In this document: piece after piece, positions 34,183 to 42,751 of the stretch
Layout of the letters: each line of letters starts with the position of its first letter
How positions within the stretch are numbered: position 1 is the first letter of the stretch
Origin: Eubacteriales bacterium
Lineage (GTDB): Bacteria; Bacillota_A; Clostridia; Christensenellales; Aristaeellaceae
Direction: 5' to 3'
DNA length: 53,424 bases
Assembly: GCA_029974035.1 (NCBI GenBank)
Contig: JARKQG010000107.1
Coordinates: 1-53,424, forward strand
Made by a program: the position numbers and the translations under genes
Notes under the pieces: model-generated
Told to the model about the DNA's origin: nothing
Databases searched by the model: none
Seen by the model: the letters and a program-made list of their open reading frames with translations, nothing else

Positions 34183-36105
34183 ATGAAAACGGTACGGCTC
34201 ACCATGGCGCAGGCGCTGGTGCGCTTTCTGGAAAACCAGTATGTGCGCTTTGACGGCGAGGAAACGCGCTTCGTGCGGGGCGTCATGATGCTGCCCGGCC
34301 ACGGCAACGTGGTGGGGCTGGGCCAGGCACTCCAGCAGGAGCGGAGGGGCCTTGAGCTCTATCAGGGCAAGAACGAGCAGGGCATGGCCCACGCCGCCAT
34401 CGCCTTTGCCAAGCAGAAAAAGCGCAGGGAGATCTTCGCGGTCACCTCGTCCGTGGGGCCGGGCGCGGCCAACATGGTCACGGCCGCGGGTACCGCCACC
34501 GCCAACAACATTCCCGTCCTGATCCTGCCCGGAGACGTGTACGCCTGCCGGCAGCCCGACCCGGTGCTGCAGCAGATCGAGCAGACCCACGACCTGGGGC
34601 TTTCCACCAACGACGCCTTCCGCCCCGTGTGCCGCTATTGGGACCGGATCAACCGGCCCGAGCAGCTGATGAGCGCGCTGCAAAACGCCTTTCGGGTGCT
34701 GACCGACCCGGCCGACACCGGCGCGGTGTGCCTCGCGCTGCCCCAGGACGTGCAGGGCGAGGCTTGGGACTATCCGGAGCGCTTCTTTGAGCGGCGCGTG
34801 CACGAAATCGAGCGCCGGCCGCCGGCCCCGGAGGCTGTGGCGCGGGCCGCGGCGCGCATCCGCGCCGCGAAGCGGCCCATCCTCGTCTGCGGCGGCGGCG
34901 TGCGCTATTCGGAGGCCCACGAAGCCTTCCGCGCCTTTGCCGAGGCCTTTGAAATCCCCTTCGGGGAGACCCAGGCGGGCAAGTCCGCCGTTCCCTGGAC
35001 GCACCCGATGAACCTGGGCGGCATCGGCGTCACCGGCTGCGGCGCGGCCAACGAGCTGGCCGGCCGGGCGGATTGCGTCATCGGCGTGGGCACCCGCTTT
35101 ACCGACTTTACCACCGCCTCAAAATCGCTCTTTGCGGAGGATGCCGCCTTTGTGGCCATCAGCGCTTCGCCCTTTCAGGCGATGAAGCTGGACGCCGCGC
35201 CGGTGGTGGCCGACGCCAGGGCGGCGCTGGACGCCCTGACCTCCGCGCTTGAGGGATACAAAAGCGGCTGGGGCCGCGAGATCGCCGGCGCGAAGGCGCA
35301 CTGGGCCGAGGAGCTGGAGCGGCTGGACGGGCTTTGCTACACCGGGGCGGACTACGTGCCGGAGGTGAACGACCAAAACGCATCCTCCGCCGGGAAGTTC
35401 GCGCAGGACCTGGGCGCCGGACTCACCCAGACCGAGGTGCTGGGCGCGCTGAACCGGCTGATCGAAAAGGACGCCGTCGTCATCGGCTCCTCCGGCAGCC
35501 TGCCGGGCTGCATGCAGCGCATGTGGCGGCCGGAGGTGCCCGACACCTACAACATGGAGTACGGCTACTCCTGCATGGGGTACGAGATCTCCGGGGCGGT
35601 GGGCGTCAAGCTGGCCATCGGCGCGCGCCAGGTGTACTCCATGGTGGGCGACGGCAGCTTTGTGATGCTGCATTCGGAGCTGCTCACCGCGGTGCAGGAG
35701 CGCATGAAGATCAACATCTGCCTGTTTGACAACGCCGGCTTCGGCTGCATCAACAACCTTCAGGTGGGCCAGGGCAACGACACCATGGCCACCGAGCTGC
35801 GCTACCGTGAGGGCGCGGGCCACCGCGGGAGCTTCCTGAACGTGGACTACGCGAAGATCGCCCAGGGCTACGGCGCGGCGGGCTATTCCATCCGCACCCT
35901 GGCCGACCTCACGGCCGCGCTGGAGGCCGCCCGGGCGATCACAGACAGACCCGTGCTCTTTGACATCAAGGTGCTGCCCAAGTCCATGACGGGCGGCTAC
36001 GGCGCCTGGTGGCGGGTGGGCACGCCGGAGGCATCCGAAAACCCGCGCTGCCGGGACGCCTGGCAGGAACACCTTCAGCACCTCGCGGGCGCGCGTCAAT
36101 ACTGA
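34183..36105 (+). CDS. iolD: 3D-(3,5/4)-trihydroxycyclohexane-1,2-dione acylhydrolase (ring-opening)
   Basis: A ThDP enzyme that opens the diketone ring to 5-deoxy-glucuronate. The ATG at 34183, directly after iolB (stop at 34181), gives 640 residues, the family length. The N-terminal ThDP domain has the activating glutamate in [17 protein letters not shown], the middle domain has [11 protein letters not shown], and the C-terminal domain has MVGDGSFVM with a following asparagine (FDNAGFGC) for the metal-pyrophosphate. It is clearly IolD rather than an acetolactate synthase, given its neighbours and length. Confidence 0.94.
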   Translation: MKTVRLTMAQALVRFLENQYVRFDGEETRFVRGVMMLPGHGNVVGLGQALQQERRGLELYQGKNEQGMAHAAIAFAKQKKRREIFAVTSSVGPGAANMVTAAGTATANNIPVLILPGDVYACRQPDPVLQQIEQTHDLGLSTNDAFRPVCRYWDRINRPEQLMSALQNAFRVLTDPADTGAVCLALPQDVQGEAWDYPERFFERRVHEIERRPPAPEAVARAAARIRAAKRPILVCGGGVRYSEAHEAFRAFAEAFEIPFGETQAGKSAVPWTHPMNLGGIGVTGCGAANELAGRADCVIGVGTRFTDFTTASKSLFAEDAAFVAISASPFQAMKLDAAPVVADARAALDALTSALEGYKSGWGREIAGAKAHWAEELERLDGLCYTGADYVPEVNDQNASSAGKFAQDLGAGLTQTEVLGALNRLIEKDAVVIGSSGSLPGCMQRMWRPEVPDTYNMEYGYSCMGYEISGAVGVKLAIGARQVYSMVGDGSFVMLHSELLTAVQERMKINICLFDNAGFGCINNLQVGQGNDTMATELRYREGAGHRGSFLNVDYAKIAQGYGAAGYSIRTLADLTAALEAARAITDRPVLFDIKVLPKSMTGGYGAWWRVGTPEASENPRCRDAWQEHLQHLAGARQY

Positions 36106-36129
36106 CAGATATAGAAGGAAGGGTTCACC

Positions 36130-37140
36130 ATGGACAGAAAGCTGAGAATCGGCGTCATCGGCGCGGGGCGCATCGGAAAACTTCACGCCGCCAATTTGGT
36201 CAACCGCGTACCGGAGGCGGAGCTTGCCGTCATATCGGATGTGTATTTGCCCGCCGCCCGGGAACTGGCGGATGCGCTGGGCGTCGGAGCCGCCACGGCG
36301 GACTACCACGACATCCTGAACGATCCCTCCATCGACGCGGTGTTCATCTGCTCGTCCACCGATACCCACGCCCGGATATCCATCGAGGCGGCGGCGCAGG
36401 GCAAGCACGTCTTCTGTGAAAAGCCCATCGACCAGGACGTGAAAAAGATCGAATCCGTGCTGGAGGCGGTGAAGGCCGCCGGCATCAAGTACCAGGTGGG
36501 CTTCAACCGGCGGTTTGACCGCAACTTCAAGCGCGTGCGCGAGGTGGTCGCCTCCGGCGGCGTCGGCGACGTGCAGATCGTCAAGGTCACCTCCCGCGAT
36601 CCCGCCGCGCCGCCGGTATCCTACGTCAAGTCCTCCGGCGGCATCTTCGCGGACATGACCATCCACGATTTTGACATGGTGCGCTATCTGTCGGGCAGCG
36701 AGGTGACGGAGGTGTCCACCTTCGGCGCGTGCCTGGTGAACCCGGAGATCGGCGAGGCCGGCGATATCGACACCTGCATCATCAACCTTCGCTTTGAAAA
36801 CGGGGCGCTGGGCGTCATCGACAATTCGCGCCAGGCGGTCTACGGCTATGACCAGCGGGTGGAGGTGTTCGGCTCCAAGGGCATGATCTCCGCCGAAAAC
36901 GAAACCGCCAACAACACCACATGGTACACCGCCGAGGGCGTGATGAAGGAAAAACCGCTGTGGTTCTTCCTCGAGCGCTACAATGACGCCTTCATCCAGG
37001 AAGAGACGGACTTCGTCACCGCCTGTCTGACCGGCGCGGACACGCCCGTCAGGGCCGTGGACGGGCTCAAACCCGTGAAGATCGCCATTGCCGCCAAAAA
37101 ATCCTGGGAACTGGGCGGCGCGCCGGTGAAGGTGGATTGA
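36130..37140 (+). CDS. iolG: myo-Inositol 2-dehydrogenase
   Basis: A Gfo/Idh/MocA oxidoreductase of 336 residues that oxidises myo-inositol to 2-keto-myo-inositol with NAD+. It shows GVIGAGRIGKLHA, the catalytic lysine in CEKPID, VGFNRRFD, and the active-site Asp and His in GGIFADMTIHDFDMVRYLSG. This closely follows the IolG pattern. A scyllo-inositol dehydrogenase is possible, but as the only dehydrogenase in the operon the myo-inositol role is more likely. Confidence 0.9.
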   Translation: MDRKLRIGVIGAGRIGKLHAANLVNRVPEAELAVISDVYLPAARELADALGVGAATADYHDILNDPSIDAVFICSSTDTHARISIEAAAQGKHVFCEKPIDQDVKKIESVLEAVKAAGIKYQVGFNRRFDRNFKRVREVVASGGVGDVQIVKVTSRDPAAPPVSYVKSSGGIFADMTIHDFDMVRYLSGSEVTEVSTFGACLVNPEIGEAGDIDTCIINLRFENGALGVIDNSRQAVYGYDQRVEVFGSKGMISAENETANNTTWYTAEGVMKEKPLWFFLERYNDAFIQEETDFVTACLTGADTPVRAVDGLKPVKIAIAAKKSWELGGAPVKVD

Positions 37141-37163
37141 ATGCTGAAACGGGAGGCTTTCGC

Positions 37164-38201
37164 ATGAGAAAAGTCAAAGTGGGCGTCGCGGGCTACGGCA
37201 CCATCGGCCAGCGGCTGGCCGACGGCGTGGCGATGCAGGGCGACATGGAACTGGTGGGCGTGGCGGATCTGGCGCCCACGCTCTCCATTCGCGCGCTGAA
37301 AGAAAAGGGCATGCCTTATGATCTGTATCTGGTGGACGGCGCGGACAGGGCCGCCTTCGACGCGCTGGACATCCCCGTGGCGGGTACGTTTGCCGACCTG
37401 ATCGGAAAGGTGGACGTGATGCTGGATTCGTCGCCCGGCGGCGTCGGCGCGAAAAACAAGGCGCTTTACGAGGCGGCGGGCGTCAAGGCCATCTTTCAGG
37501 GCGGCGAAAAGAACGCCGTGGCGGATGTGTTCTTTCACGGCTACGCCAACTATGAAAAGGGCATCGGCGCAGATTATCTGAAGCTGACTTCCTGCAACAC
37601 CACCGGGCTCATCCGCGCCGTGGATGCGCTGGACCGGGCGGCGGGGGTTTCCCGGGTGGCCATCACCATCATCCGCCGCGTGGCCGACCCCGGCGACTAC
37701 CACCGGGGGCTGACCAACGCCCTTCAGATGGACAAGGCGCCCTCCCACCAGGCGGTGGATCTGATGACCATTATGCCCCGCGTGGCCGCCACCGGCATCC
37801 TGGTCCACACGCCGGTCACCCACGGCCACATCATCACCGTGGTGGCCAGCGGCATCGGCGGCCGGGAGATTTCCCGCGAACGGGCGCTGGCCGCGTTCGA
37901 GGCCCATCCGCGCATCCGCGTGGTGTCCATCGCCGACGGCTTTATGGGCAACGCCAGCTTTTTCAAGTACGCCCGGGACCTGGGCAACCCCCGCGGCGAC
38001 ATGTATGAGATCGGGCTGTGGGCCGACAGCGTGGTGGAGTCGGGCGACGACATCATGTTTGCCATCAACATCCCTCAGGAGTCCGTCACCATCCCGGAGA
38101 CCATCGACGGCATCCGCGCGGCGATGAAGATGCAATTGACGCGGGAGGAAGGCACCCAAATGACCAACGAATACCTGCGCATCGGCCGCTTCAAAGCCTA
38201 G
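37164..38201 (+). CDS. Archaeal-type (type II) glyceraldehyde-3-phosphate dehydrogenase homologue
   Basis: The ATG at 37164 with GGGAGGC upstream gives 345 residues. The protein begins KVGVAGYGTIGQRLADGV and carries the catalytic cysteine C144 in LTSCNTTGLIRAVDAL and IIRRVADP. These are hallmarks of archaeal phosphorylating GAPDH, which has little similarity to the usual bacterial enzyme. Some family stretches differ from what I recall of archaeal enzymes (GLTNAL for GPIN; PSHQ for PSHH). Lying after iolG and before a PGK homologue, it may phosphorylate and oxidise a different aldehyde. My proposal is D-malic semialdehyde, which resembles glyceraldehyde 3-phosphate with carboxylate in place of phosphate. 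Confidence 0.88.
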   Translation: MRKVKVGVAGYGTIGQRLADGVAMQGDMELVGVADLAPTLSIRALKEKGMPYDLYLVDGADRAAFDALDIPVAGTFADLIGKVDVMLDSSPGGVGAKNKALYEAAGVKAIFQGGEKNAVADVFFHGYANYEKGIGADYLKLTSCNTTGLIRAVDALDRAAGVSRVAITIIRRVADPGDYHRGLTNALQMDKAPSHQAVDLMTIMPRVAATGILVHTPVTHGHIITVVASGIGGREISRERALAAFEAHPRIRVVSIADGFMGNASFFKYARDLGNPRGDMYEIGLWADSVVESGDDIMFAINIPQESVTIPETIDGIRAAMKMQLTREEGTQMTNEYLRIGRFKA

Positions 38202-38239
38202 CGCGGGGTGGCGGCACCGCCCGCAACGGAGGAATATCC

Positions 38240-39514
38240 ATGCACTTTGGAATCCGCACGATGGACGAGTTTGACCTGGAGGGCAGGACGGTCATCTGCC
38301 GCGTGGACATCAACCAGCCGGTGGACCGCCGGACGGGCACGCTTCGGGGCACGCAGCGCATCGAGGCCTGCGTGCCGACGCTGCGGGAGCTGATCGACCG
38401 CCGCGCCAGGCTCGTGGTGCTGGCCCACCAGGGCAGCGACATCGAATACCAGAACTACTTTACCACCGCGCCCCACGCGAAGGTGCTCTCGGAGCTTCTG
38501 GGCCGGGAGGTGCGCTTTATCGACGACGTGTGCGGCCCGGCGGCGCGCGCGGCCATCCGCGCGCTCGAGCCCGGCGAGGCGCTGCTGCTGGACAACGTGC
38601 GCTTCTGCGCCGAGGAGCAGACCCTCTTTGAAAAGCACCTGCGGCTGACCCACGAGCAGCAGGCTGAAACGGAGGTCGTAAAAAAGCTGGCTCCGCTGGC
38701 CGACCTGTACGTCTGTGACGCCTTTGCCGCCGCCCATCGGGACCAGCCGTCGCTTTGCGGCTTTGAGCAGGTGCTGCCCAGCGCCATGGGCCGGCTGTTT
38801 GAGCGGGAGTTCCGCGTGGTATCGGAGCTGATGGAGCGTCCCCGGCGGCCCGCGGTGTTCGTGCTGGGCGGCGCAAAGGTGGCCGACGCCTTTCAGATGC
38901 TGGGCGCGGTGCTGGGCGGCGGCGCGGCGGATACGGTGCTGACGGGCGGCCTCGTGGCCAACATCCTCCTGGCCGCGAAGGGCGAGGCGATCGGCCGGGG
39001 CAGCCGCGAATTCATTGAAAAATCGGGCTACGGCGCCTACATCGAGGACGCAAAGCCCCTGATCGCGCAGTATGGCGGGAGAATTCTGCTGCCCGAAAGC
39101 CTCGCCTACCTGGAGGGCGGGGCGCGCCGCGAGGCGGCGCTTTCCGATCTTCCGGAGGATGCGCTGGCGCTGGACATCGGCAAAGGCGCGGCCCAGGGCT
39201 ACGCGCGCGTCATCAGGGATGCCCAAACCGTCTTTGCCAACGGCCCCATGGGCGTATTTGAGCGCTCGGAAACCGAGGCTGGCACCCGAATCGTGTGGGA
39301 AGCGCTGGGGAACACGGGCGCCTTCACCGTGATCGGCGGCGGCGACAGCGTGACGGCGGCCCGGAAATTTGGCGTGGCCGAAAAGCTGGACTATGTGTGC
39401 ACCGGCGGCGGCGCGCTGATCCGCTTCCTCACCGGCGAGGAACTGCCGGTGGTGAGGGCGCTGCGGCACGCGGCCGCGGCCTTTCCCCCGGAAGGAGGAA
39501 CCCATGCGCCTTGA
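38240..39514 (+). CDS. Archaeal-type phosphoglycerate kinase homologue
   Basis: The ATG at 38240 with CGGAGGA upstream gives 424 residues. It resembles archaeal rather than bacterial PGK: FDLEGRTVICRVDINQPVD, LAHQGS, LLDNVRFCAEE, DAFAAAHRDQPSL, FVLGGAKVADA, ANGPMGVFE and VIGGGDSV. Substrate residues R21, D23, N25, R40, H63, R121 and R167 are kept by eye alignment. Position 66, which is Arg in the HLGRP/HQ.RPG motif of ordinary PGKs and part of the patch around the 3-phosphate, is Ser here. That suggests an acyl phosphate substrate without the 3-phosphate. It would transfer phosphate to ADP and yield ATP. It overlaps the LarA-like gene by 11 bases. Confidence 0.88.
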   Translation: MHFGIRTMDEFDLEGRTVICRVDINQPVDRRTGTLRGTQRIEACVPTLRELIDRRARLVVLAHQGSDIEYQNYFTTAPHAKVLSELLGREVRFIDDVCGPAARAAIRALEPGEALLLDNVRFCAEEQTLFEKHLRLTHEQQAETEVVKKLAPLADLYVCDAFAAAHRDQPSLCGFEQVLPSAMGRLFEREFRVVSELMERPRRPAVFVLGGAKVADAFQMLGAVLGGGAADTVLTGGLVANILLAAKGEAIGRGSREFIEKSGYGAYIEDAKPLIAQYGGRILLPESLAYLEGGARREAALSDLPEDALALDIGKGAAQGYARVIRDAQTVFANGPMGVFERSETEAGTRIVWEALGNTGAFTVIGGGDSVTAARKFGVAEKLDYVCTGGGALIRFLTGEELPVVRALRHAAAAFPPEGGTHAP

Positions 39515-40754
39515 ATTTGGCTTTGGCAGCGGCGTGCAGGCGGTGGAAGCGCCGGATCAAAACGTCGTGGGCGTGCTGACGCCCAACGCGGTGCAGCTGG
39601 GATCAACCGGCGCAAACGCCGTGGCGGAAGCGCTGAACGCCCCCATCGGCTCGCCCCGGCTTCGGGACAGGGTGCGCCCGGGGGAGACCGTCGCCATCAT
39701 CACCAGCGACGCGACCCGCCCCATGCCCACCGCCCTTGTGATGCCGATGCTCCTCGATGAACTCTACGCCGCCGGCATAGGGCCGGAGGACATCATGCTG
39801 GTGTTTGCCCTCGGCAGCCACCGCCGTCAGACGCCGGAGGAGATGCAAAAGCTCGCCGGGGTGCGGGCCTATCGGGAGATCCGCTGCGTCGATTCCGATC
39901 CGGAGGACTGTGTGCACTACGGCGTCACCAAACGGGGCACGCCCGTGGATATCACCCGCGCCGTGGCGCGGGCCGACCGGCGGGTGCTCTTGGGCAACAT
40001 CGAATACCACTATTTTGCCGGGTACTCCGGCGGGGGCAAGGCGCTGATGCCCGGGGTGTCCACCCGGGGCGCCATCCAGCGCAACCACTCGCTGATGACC
40101 AACCCCGACGCCTGCGCGGGAAAGCTCGACGGCAACCCGCTGCGGGAGGACATTGAGGAAGCCGCCGCCATGGTGGGCGCGGACTTTCTGCTGAACGTGG
40201 TGCTGGACGAGCACAAAAAGATTGTGCACGCCGTGGCCGGCGATGTGGTGAAGGCCCACCGGGCGGGGTGCGCGTTTCTGGACCGCTTCTACCTGAAGCC
40301 GATTCCCGCGCGCGCGGACATCGTGCTGGTATCCCAGGGCGGCGCGCCCAAGGACCTGAACCTGTACCAAACCCAGAAGGCGCTGGACAACGCCAAACAC
40401 GCGGTGAAGGACGGCGGCGTGGTGATCCTCATCGGCTCCTGCCGCGAGGGGATGGGCGAAAAAACCTTTGAGACGTGGATGACCGGCGCGCCCTCACCCG
40501 ATTCGATGATTGAGCGCATCCGGCGGGATTTTCAGCTGGGCGGCCACAAGGCGGCGGCCATCGCCATGGTGCTCCAGCACGCGGACATCTACCTTGTCAG
40601 CGAGATGCCGGAGGACTTTGTGCGGCGGATCTTCCTCACGCCCTTCCCTTCGGCCCAGGCGGCCCTCGACGCGGCGCTGCAAAAGCTGGGAAACGACGCA
40701 AGCATTCTTGCCATGCCCTACGGCGGTTCGACGCTGCCCAGGGCGCGGGATTGA
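39504..40754 (+). CDS. LarA-family nickel-dependent 2-hydroxyacid racemase homologue
   Basis: LarA uses a nickel-pincer nucleotide to racemise lactate by hydride transfer; homologues act on other hydroxyacids, including malate. This 416-residue protein has SDATRPMPT (R72), FALGSHRRQT (H106), NIEYHYFAGYSGGGKALMPG (H169, and K179 that would bind the cofactor) and QRNHSLMTN (H195, the nickel ligand). These correspond by eye to R75, H108, H174, K184 and H200 of LarA, so it should be active. The cofactor genes larB, larC and larE are not in the window. Its place suggests the racemised acid is the product of the preceding kinase, for which I propose D-malate. Confidence 0.9.
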   Translation: MRLEFGFGSGVQAVEAPDQNVVGVLTPNAVQLGSTGANAVAEALNAPIGSPRLRDRVRPGETVAIITSDATRPMPTALVMPMLLDELYAAGIGPEDIMLVFALGSHRRQTPEEMQKLAGVRAYREIRCVDSDPEDCVHYGVTKRGTPVDITRAVARADRRVLLGNIEYHYFAGYSGGGKALMPGVSTRGAIQRNHSLMTNPDACAGKLDGNPLREDIEEAAAMVGADFLLNVVLDEHKKIVHAVAGDVVKAHRAGCAFLDRFYLKPIPARADIVLVSQGGAPKDLNLYQTQKALDNAKHAVKDGGVVILIGSCREGMGEKTFETWMTGAPSPDSMIERIRRDFQLGGHKAAAIAMVLQHADIYLVSEMPEDFVRRIFLTPFPSAQAALDAALQKLGNDASILAMPYGGSTLPRARD

Positions 40755-40769
40755 TCCGAGGAGGACAAA

Positions 40770-41618
40770 ATGAAGACCGAACGCGAGCTCAGGGCGCTGG
40801 CGGCGCGCATCCGCATCGGCGCGGTGGAGGCTTTCAAGGCCCGGGGGTTTGGCCATGTCGGCGGCGCGCTCAGCGTGTGCGACCTTCTGGCCGTGCTCTA
40901 CGGCGACGTGATGCGCTTTGATCCCCGGAACCCCGGCTGGCCCGAGCGGGACAAGCTGGTGTGTTCCAAAGGCCACGCGGGGCCGGCGGTCTACGCCGCG
41001 CTGGCCGTCGCCGGGTTCTTTCCCTACGACGAGCTCAGGACGCTCAACCAGCCCGGCACCCGGCTGCCCAGCCATTGCGACCGGCTGAAGACCCCCGGCG
41101 TGGACATGACCACCGGTTCCCTGGGCCAGGGCACGTCGCTGGCGGCGGGCATGGCGCTGGGCGACCGGCTGAAGGGCCGAAATAGCCGCATATACCTGAT
41201 CGTCGGCGACGGTGAGCTGGACGAAGGGCAGGTGTGGGAGGCCGCGATGTTTTCCGCCGCCCGGGGCCTTGACAACCTGATCTGGTTTATCGACGACAAC
41301 AAAAAACAATTGGACGGCTGCTGCTGCGACATCCTGGAGCACTTCGACATCCGGAAGAAGTTCGAAGCCTTCGGCTTTGATGCCCGGCGCGTCCCGGGCG
41401 GCGGCGTGGGCGCGATCCGCGAGGCCATTGCCGGGTGCGCCGCGCACGGCGGCAAACCCCACGCCATCGTGCTGGACGGCGTCAAGGGCGCCGGCATCCG
41501 CGAGGTGGAGGAGACGGAAGCCAACCACAGCATGAACGTGTCGCCCGAAACCTGCGACCGCTGGATTGAGGCGCTCGGGGCGGAGCTTCGGGCGCTGGAA
41601 GGGGGGGAGGGCGCGTGA
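40770..41618 (+). CDS. Transketolase, N-terminal (ThDP-binding) subunit
   Basis: The 282-residue protein is the pyrophosphate-binding half of a split transketolase: GHVGGALSVCDLLAVLY, CSKGHAGPAVYAAL, GSLGQGTSLAAGMALG, and the ThDP motif VGDGELDEGQVWEA ending at DDNKKQ. Its stop overlaps the C-terminal subunit start by four bases, so the two form one enzyme. Split transketolases serve pentose phosphates in many bacteria, but here the pair closes an inositol operon. GGAGGA precedes the ATG. Confidence 0.93.
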   Translation: MKTERELRALAARIRIGAVEAFKARGFGHVGGALSVCDLLAVLYGDVMRFDPRNPGWPERDKLVCSKGHAGPAVYAALAVAGFFPYDELRTLNQPGTRLPSHCDRLKTPGVDMTTGSLGQGTSLAAGMALGDRLKGRNSRIYLIVGDGELDEGQVWEAAMFSAARGLDNLIWFIDDNKKQLDGCCCDILEHFDIRKKFEAFGFDARRVPGGGVGAIREAIAGCAAHGGKPHAIVLDGVKGAGIREVEETEANHSMNVSPETCDRWIEALGAELRALEGGEGA

Positions 41619-42574
41619 ACGCGTTTCGCGGAGAGAGAGACCCCCGGGCGTTCAAGGACGTGCTGGGTGCCACCATCACCGATATTCTGGAAGAGGACCC
41701 CGATGCCATCTACCTGGACGCGGACCTGATGAGCTGTATCGGCACGGCAAAGTACGCCTGCCGGCGGCCTGACCGAGCCATCCAGTGCGGCATTGCGGAG
41801 GCCAACATGATCGGCGTGGCTTCGGGGCTGGCGGCGGCGGGCTTCCGCCCCATCGCCCACACCTTTGGTCCCTTCGCGTCCCGGCGCTGCTTTGACCAGG
41901 TGTTTCTGTCGGCGGGCTACGCGAAAAACGACATCACCGTCATCGGCACCGACCCGGGGGTGTGCGCCGCCTTCAACGGCGGCACCCACATGCCCTTTGA
42001 GGACATGGCCCTCTACCGGGTGCTGCCCGGCGCCACCGTCATGGACATCACCGACACCGTGATGCTGGAATCCGTTCTCCGGCAATGCCAGAACCGCCCC
42101 GGGGTGAAGTACCTGCGGGTGGGGCGCAAAAACGGCTGGAAGGTGTACGAGGCGGGCGCGGAGTTTGCCATCGGCCGGGCCGTGACGCTTCGGGAGGGGC
42201 GTGACGTCACCCTCGTCGCCTGCGGCATCATGGTGGGCGAGGCGCTTACGGCCGCCCAAACCCTCGCGGCCGAGGGCATCGACTGCGCGGTGATCGACAT
42301 GTTTACCGTAAAGCCGCTGGACGCGGAGGCGCTCCTCGCCTCGGCGGGAAAGACCCGTGCGGTGGTCACCGCCGAAAACCACAACCGGGTGGGCGGGCTA
42401 TACGCCGCGGTGTGCGAGGCGCTGGCCGGCCGGCTGCCGTTGCCGGTGGAGTACGTGGCCGTGGAGGACGCCTTTGGCGAAGTCGGCCCGCAGGATTACC
42501 TGCAAAAGCGCTTCAGACTGACGGCGGAGCACATCGCGGAAAAGGCGCGGCGCGCGCTGGCGCGAAAGGACTGA
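41615..42574 (+). CDS. Transketolase, C-terminal subunit
   Basis: The 319-residue protein supplies the pyrimidine-binding and C-terminal domains: QCGIAEANMIGVASGLAAAG with the glutamate that activates ThDP, FGPFASRRCFDQV, AAFNGGTHMPFEDMALYRV, and the C-terminal domain with VVTAENHNRVGGLYAAV. It is the last gene before two hairpin terminators. In the pathway proposed here the ketose donor would be 5-dehydro-2-deoxy-D-gluconate, whose keto-diol end has the same D-threo arrangement as xylulose 5-phosphate. Confidence 0.93.
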   Translation: MNAFRGERDPRAFKDVLGATITDILEEDPDAIYLDADLMSCIGTAKYACRRPDRAIQCGIAEANMIGVASGLAAAGFRPIAHTFGPFASRRCFDQVFLSAGYAKNDITVIGTDPGVCAAFNGGTHMPFEDMALYRVLPGATVMDITDTVMLESVLRQCQNRPGVKYLRVGRKNGWKVYEAGAEFAIGRAVTLREGRDVTLVACGIMVGEALTAAQTLAAEGIDCAVIDMFTVKPLDAEALLASAGKTRAVVTAENHNRVGGLYAAVCEALAGRLPLPVEYVAVEDAFGEVGPQDYLQKRFRLTAEHIAEKARRALARKD

Positions 42575-42594
42575 CGCCAAGGATACGGCTTTTC

Positions 42595-42659
42595 CGGGGC
42601 TCCGCGAAAGGGCGGAGCCCCGCGCCTTTGCGCCCCGGTTTAAAATCCGGGGTTTTTTT
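42595..42659 (+). terminator. Double terminator of the inositol operon
   Basis: An 11-bp stem (CGGGGCTCCGC at 42595-42605 with 42612-42622) is followed by a textbook intrinsic terminator: CCCCGG (42633-42638), loop, CCGGGG (42647-42652) and seven T residues (42653-42659). The T run ends in the -35 box of the next promoter. Confidence 0.93.
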
Positions 42660-42686
42660 GATATTTGGCGGAATGTATGCTATAAT
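42658..42686 (+). promoter_or_regulatory. SigA-type promoter of the ABC exporter gene
   Basis: TTGATA (42658-42663), a 17-base spacer and TATAAT (42681-42686) with an extended TGC. The leader to the TTG start at 42752 is about 60 bases. Confidence 0.85.
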
Positions 42687-42751
42687 CAAAATGATGCACA
42701 AAAAATGATGTTCCCGCTATGCCGGGCAGCCGCCCGAAAGGAGAGATCCCC

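Noticed and set aside
37164..39514. GAPDH and PGK homologues read as ordinary glycolytic enzymes
   Set aside because: Possible, but their position inside the inositol operon, archaeal type and the Arg to Ser change in the PGK phosphate patch argue for a special substrate. The whole genome is needed to decide.
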